Below, in pieces: positions 62,769 to 64,000 of a DNA stretch of 64,000 nt. A model generated the notes under the pieces. The model worked only from the letters and a program-made list of their open reading frames with translations, had not been told where the DNA came from and ran no database searches. The stretch is from Adhaeribacter aquaticus DSM 16391. GTDB taxonomy: Bacteria; Bacteroidota; Bacteroidia; Cytophagales; Hymenobacteraceae. Within the stretch, counting starts at the first letter, position 1. Each line of letters starts with the position of its first letter. Position numbers and translations under genes: made by a program. Where the stretch lies: assembly GCF_000473365.1 (NCBI RefSeq), contig NZ_KI421517.1, positions 1 through 64,000 on the forward strand. The letters are read 5' to 3'.

Positions 62769-63789
62769 TTTAAAATTGTTTGGCGCTCGTGATAAAAAGG
62801 CAATTGGTTAAAGATTTTTAAAGGCTAACGCATCCCTTTAAGTTATGTTTACCTTAGTGACCAACAACTTTTTAATTAGAAACAGCCATACAACCACAAA
62901 CCAATAATTTAAAAATTTTTATTGTTCATGTTTACCCCCCTGCCTGGCTCATTTAGCTAAACCACTATTTAAACTATGTCTTAATGCCAACTTAACCCTC
63001 CTATTCAGATAGCGATAAAGTGACCAAAATAACTAACAAATCCTTTACAAGATTTAACAGGATCATTTCCTGCGTGGCTGGAAATTCCTAATCATGCGAA
63101 ATCAACAGACCCAGCACATCAACAAAATATTTATTTACAATATATTAGCCCATGACCAGGGCCGCCTGCCTGTTTTTCTTCCATTAGTTTCCGGCAAAAA
63201 ATTGACATGTAACACGACAATAGCAGCAAGCACCCATTATAGAAATTAGTGGGATCATATTTGGAAAGTAATCTTCCAATCATTTGGCGCTTTATACCTA
63301 GTCAGCTTAACGGGCTAAGGTTTCTGAATTTAGAAATGATATGATTGAAATTTACTTTATTTAAAAAGGCGAAAAAAAATCTACTACCTAGAACCTTCCT
63401 GAAAATTCATATTGACTTGCCTTCACCCCTGCTTCAAAAAATAAACAACAAGTATTTTAAAGGAGATATACCTTAATACAGCGCCCATGATGGTTTAGGG
63501 TTTGAAAATTTTTTAATTATAAAACTTCCATTACAGGTAAATGAGCGTGCTATTTAAATTGAGTTTTCTTTTATAAAACACTAGTATTTAATACCCTCCA
63601 AATTTTTTATGCATAAAATTTAAACAAAAGTTCTATTTCTAAAGATAATTGTTAATTTTACACTTATTAAAAATTTCATTTTAAACCGGTTAAAAGCCAT
63701 CAGGAAATAGAAATTTTTCAAAATAAAAACACTACCAAGGATTCTATAAATTTTAATTTGATAATGAACATAGGGTTGTAATTTTTAGT
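62769..63789. other. Long gap upstream of the GH127-like gene
   Basis: No gene is seen. The region is AT-rich and has short open frames that lack support. It should hold the promoters of the AlkB-like gene (left) and the GH127-like gene (right), but no strong TAnnTTTG box with a proper -33 was found. Confidence 0.3.
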
Positions 63790-64000
63790 ATGATGAAAAA
63801 CAGCTTCTTATTATTTATTTTCTTTATTTGGACTGCCTCAGCTTGTTATGGCCAACAAGCCTTATCTCCCTTTCCCTTATCAGCTGTTCAAGTAGTAAAA
63901 GGGCCTTTTCTGGAAGCTCAAAAAACGGATTTAGCCTATATTTTAAAATTAGATCCTGATAGGTTATTAGCACCTTTTCTTAAAGAAGCAGGCATTGAAC
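63790..64000 (+). CDS. GH127-like (DUF1680) enzyme, N-terminus only
   Basis: ATG 63790 (or 63793) opens a frame that runs off the window. A signal peptide (MKNSFLLFIFFIWTASACYG) is followed by LSPFPLSAVQVVKGPFLEAQ and LKLDPDRLLAPFLKEAGI. The 'pLs.V.l..gPF..Aq' start and the LDPDRLL segment are typical of DUF1680/GH127 enzymes such as beta-L-arabinofuranosidases. Only about 70 residues are visible, so the rest cannot be checked. It suggests plant-polysaccharide degradation, in line with the GH95 gene. Confidence 0.8.
   Translation, partial: MMKNSFLLFIFFIWTASACYGQQALSPFPLSAVQVVKGPFLEAQKTDLAYILKLDPDRLLAPFLKEAGIE

Noticed and set aside
63459-63472. AAAGGAGATATACC, resembling a strong ribosome-binding site known from expression vectors
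   Set aside because: No ATG or open frame follows, and Bacteroidota rarely use such sites. It is a chance match.

Overview
The window looks like a chromosome segment of a Bacteroidota bacterium, most likely Cytophagales (Hymenobacteraceae/Adhaeribacter-like). The evidence is a SusC/SusD pair, three type IX secretion cargo proteins, promoters of the TAnnTTTG class, leaders without Shine-Dalgarno sites, a tmRNA tag of the Bacteroidota type (GESNYAMAA), and tRNA and tmRNA 3' ends without an encoded CCA. The genus is inferred; no database was searched.

Layout. (1) 1-3733 is the end of a phage-like integrative element. It holds a Rha-family gene cut by the window edge, a small Cro-like gene, a divergent CI/LexA-like S24 repressor with repeated operators, three small genes and a tyrosine integrase. 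The integrase abuts the 3' end of ssrA (tmRNA, 3734-4101), the probable attachment site. (2) 4486-9497 carries dnaX and an M16 zinc peptidase. (3) 9.6-15.9 kb is an accessory stretch with all genes on the minus strand: small lipoproteins, beta-barrel proteins, a VOC protein, an isochorismatase-like hydrolase with an extra C-terminal domain, a GIY-YIG-like protein and a decayed gene. (4) 16.2-25.5 kb carries monomeric isocitrate dehydrogenase, a TolC/RND/MFP efflux operon and endonuclease V. (5) 26.5-35 kb has a SusC/SusD pair, a sialate O-acetylesterase-like enzyme and two tandem short-chain dehydrogenases, the second with a histone-H1-like basic tail. (6) 35.5-45.3 kb has clpB followed by three T9SS cargo genes. 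Between them lies a decayed copy of the clpB 3' end and its terminator, which shows a local duplication. (7) 45.7-57.6 kb holds membrane proteins (DUF421, DUF92, DUF2238-like, VTT), a GH95 fucosidase, OmpA-family lipoproteins, accD and a cystathionine gamma-synthase/lyase. It also holds relics of an ompA-type gene and of an unidentified gene. (8) 57.7-64 kb has tRNA-Arg, a small secreted helical protein under a palindrome-rich promoter, an operon of two tiny membrane proteins, a thioredoxin-reductase-like flavoprotein, a methyltransferase, an AlkB-like dioxygenase and the start of a GH127-like gene.

Two themes stand out. The first is the repressor/operator/integrase module at the left end, with three operator copies, an exact copy inside the repressor gene, and four 10-bp repeats between integrase and ssrA. 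The second is the number of decayed 3' gene ends in gaps (clpB, ompA and others), pointing to repeated local duplication and decay. I did not find a clearly new multi-gene defence or biosynthetic system.
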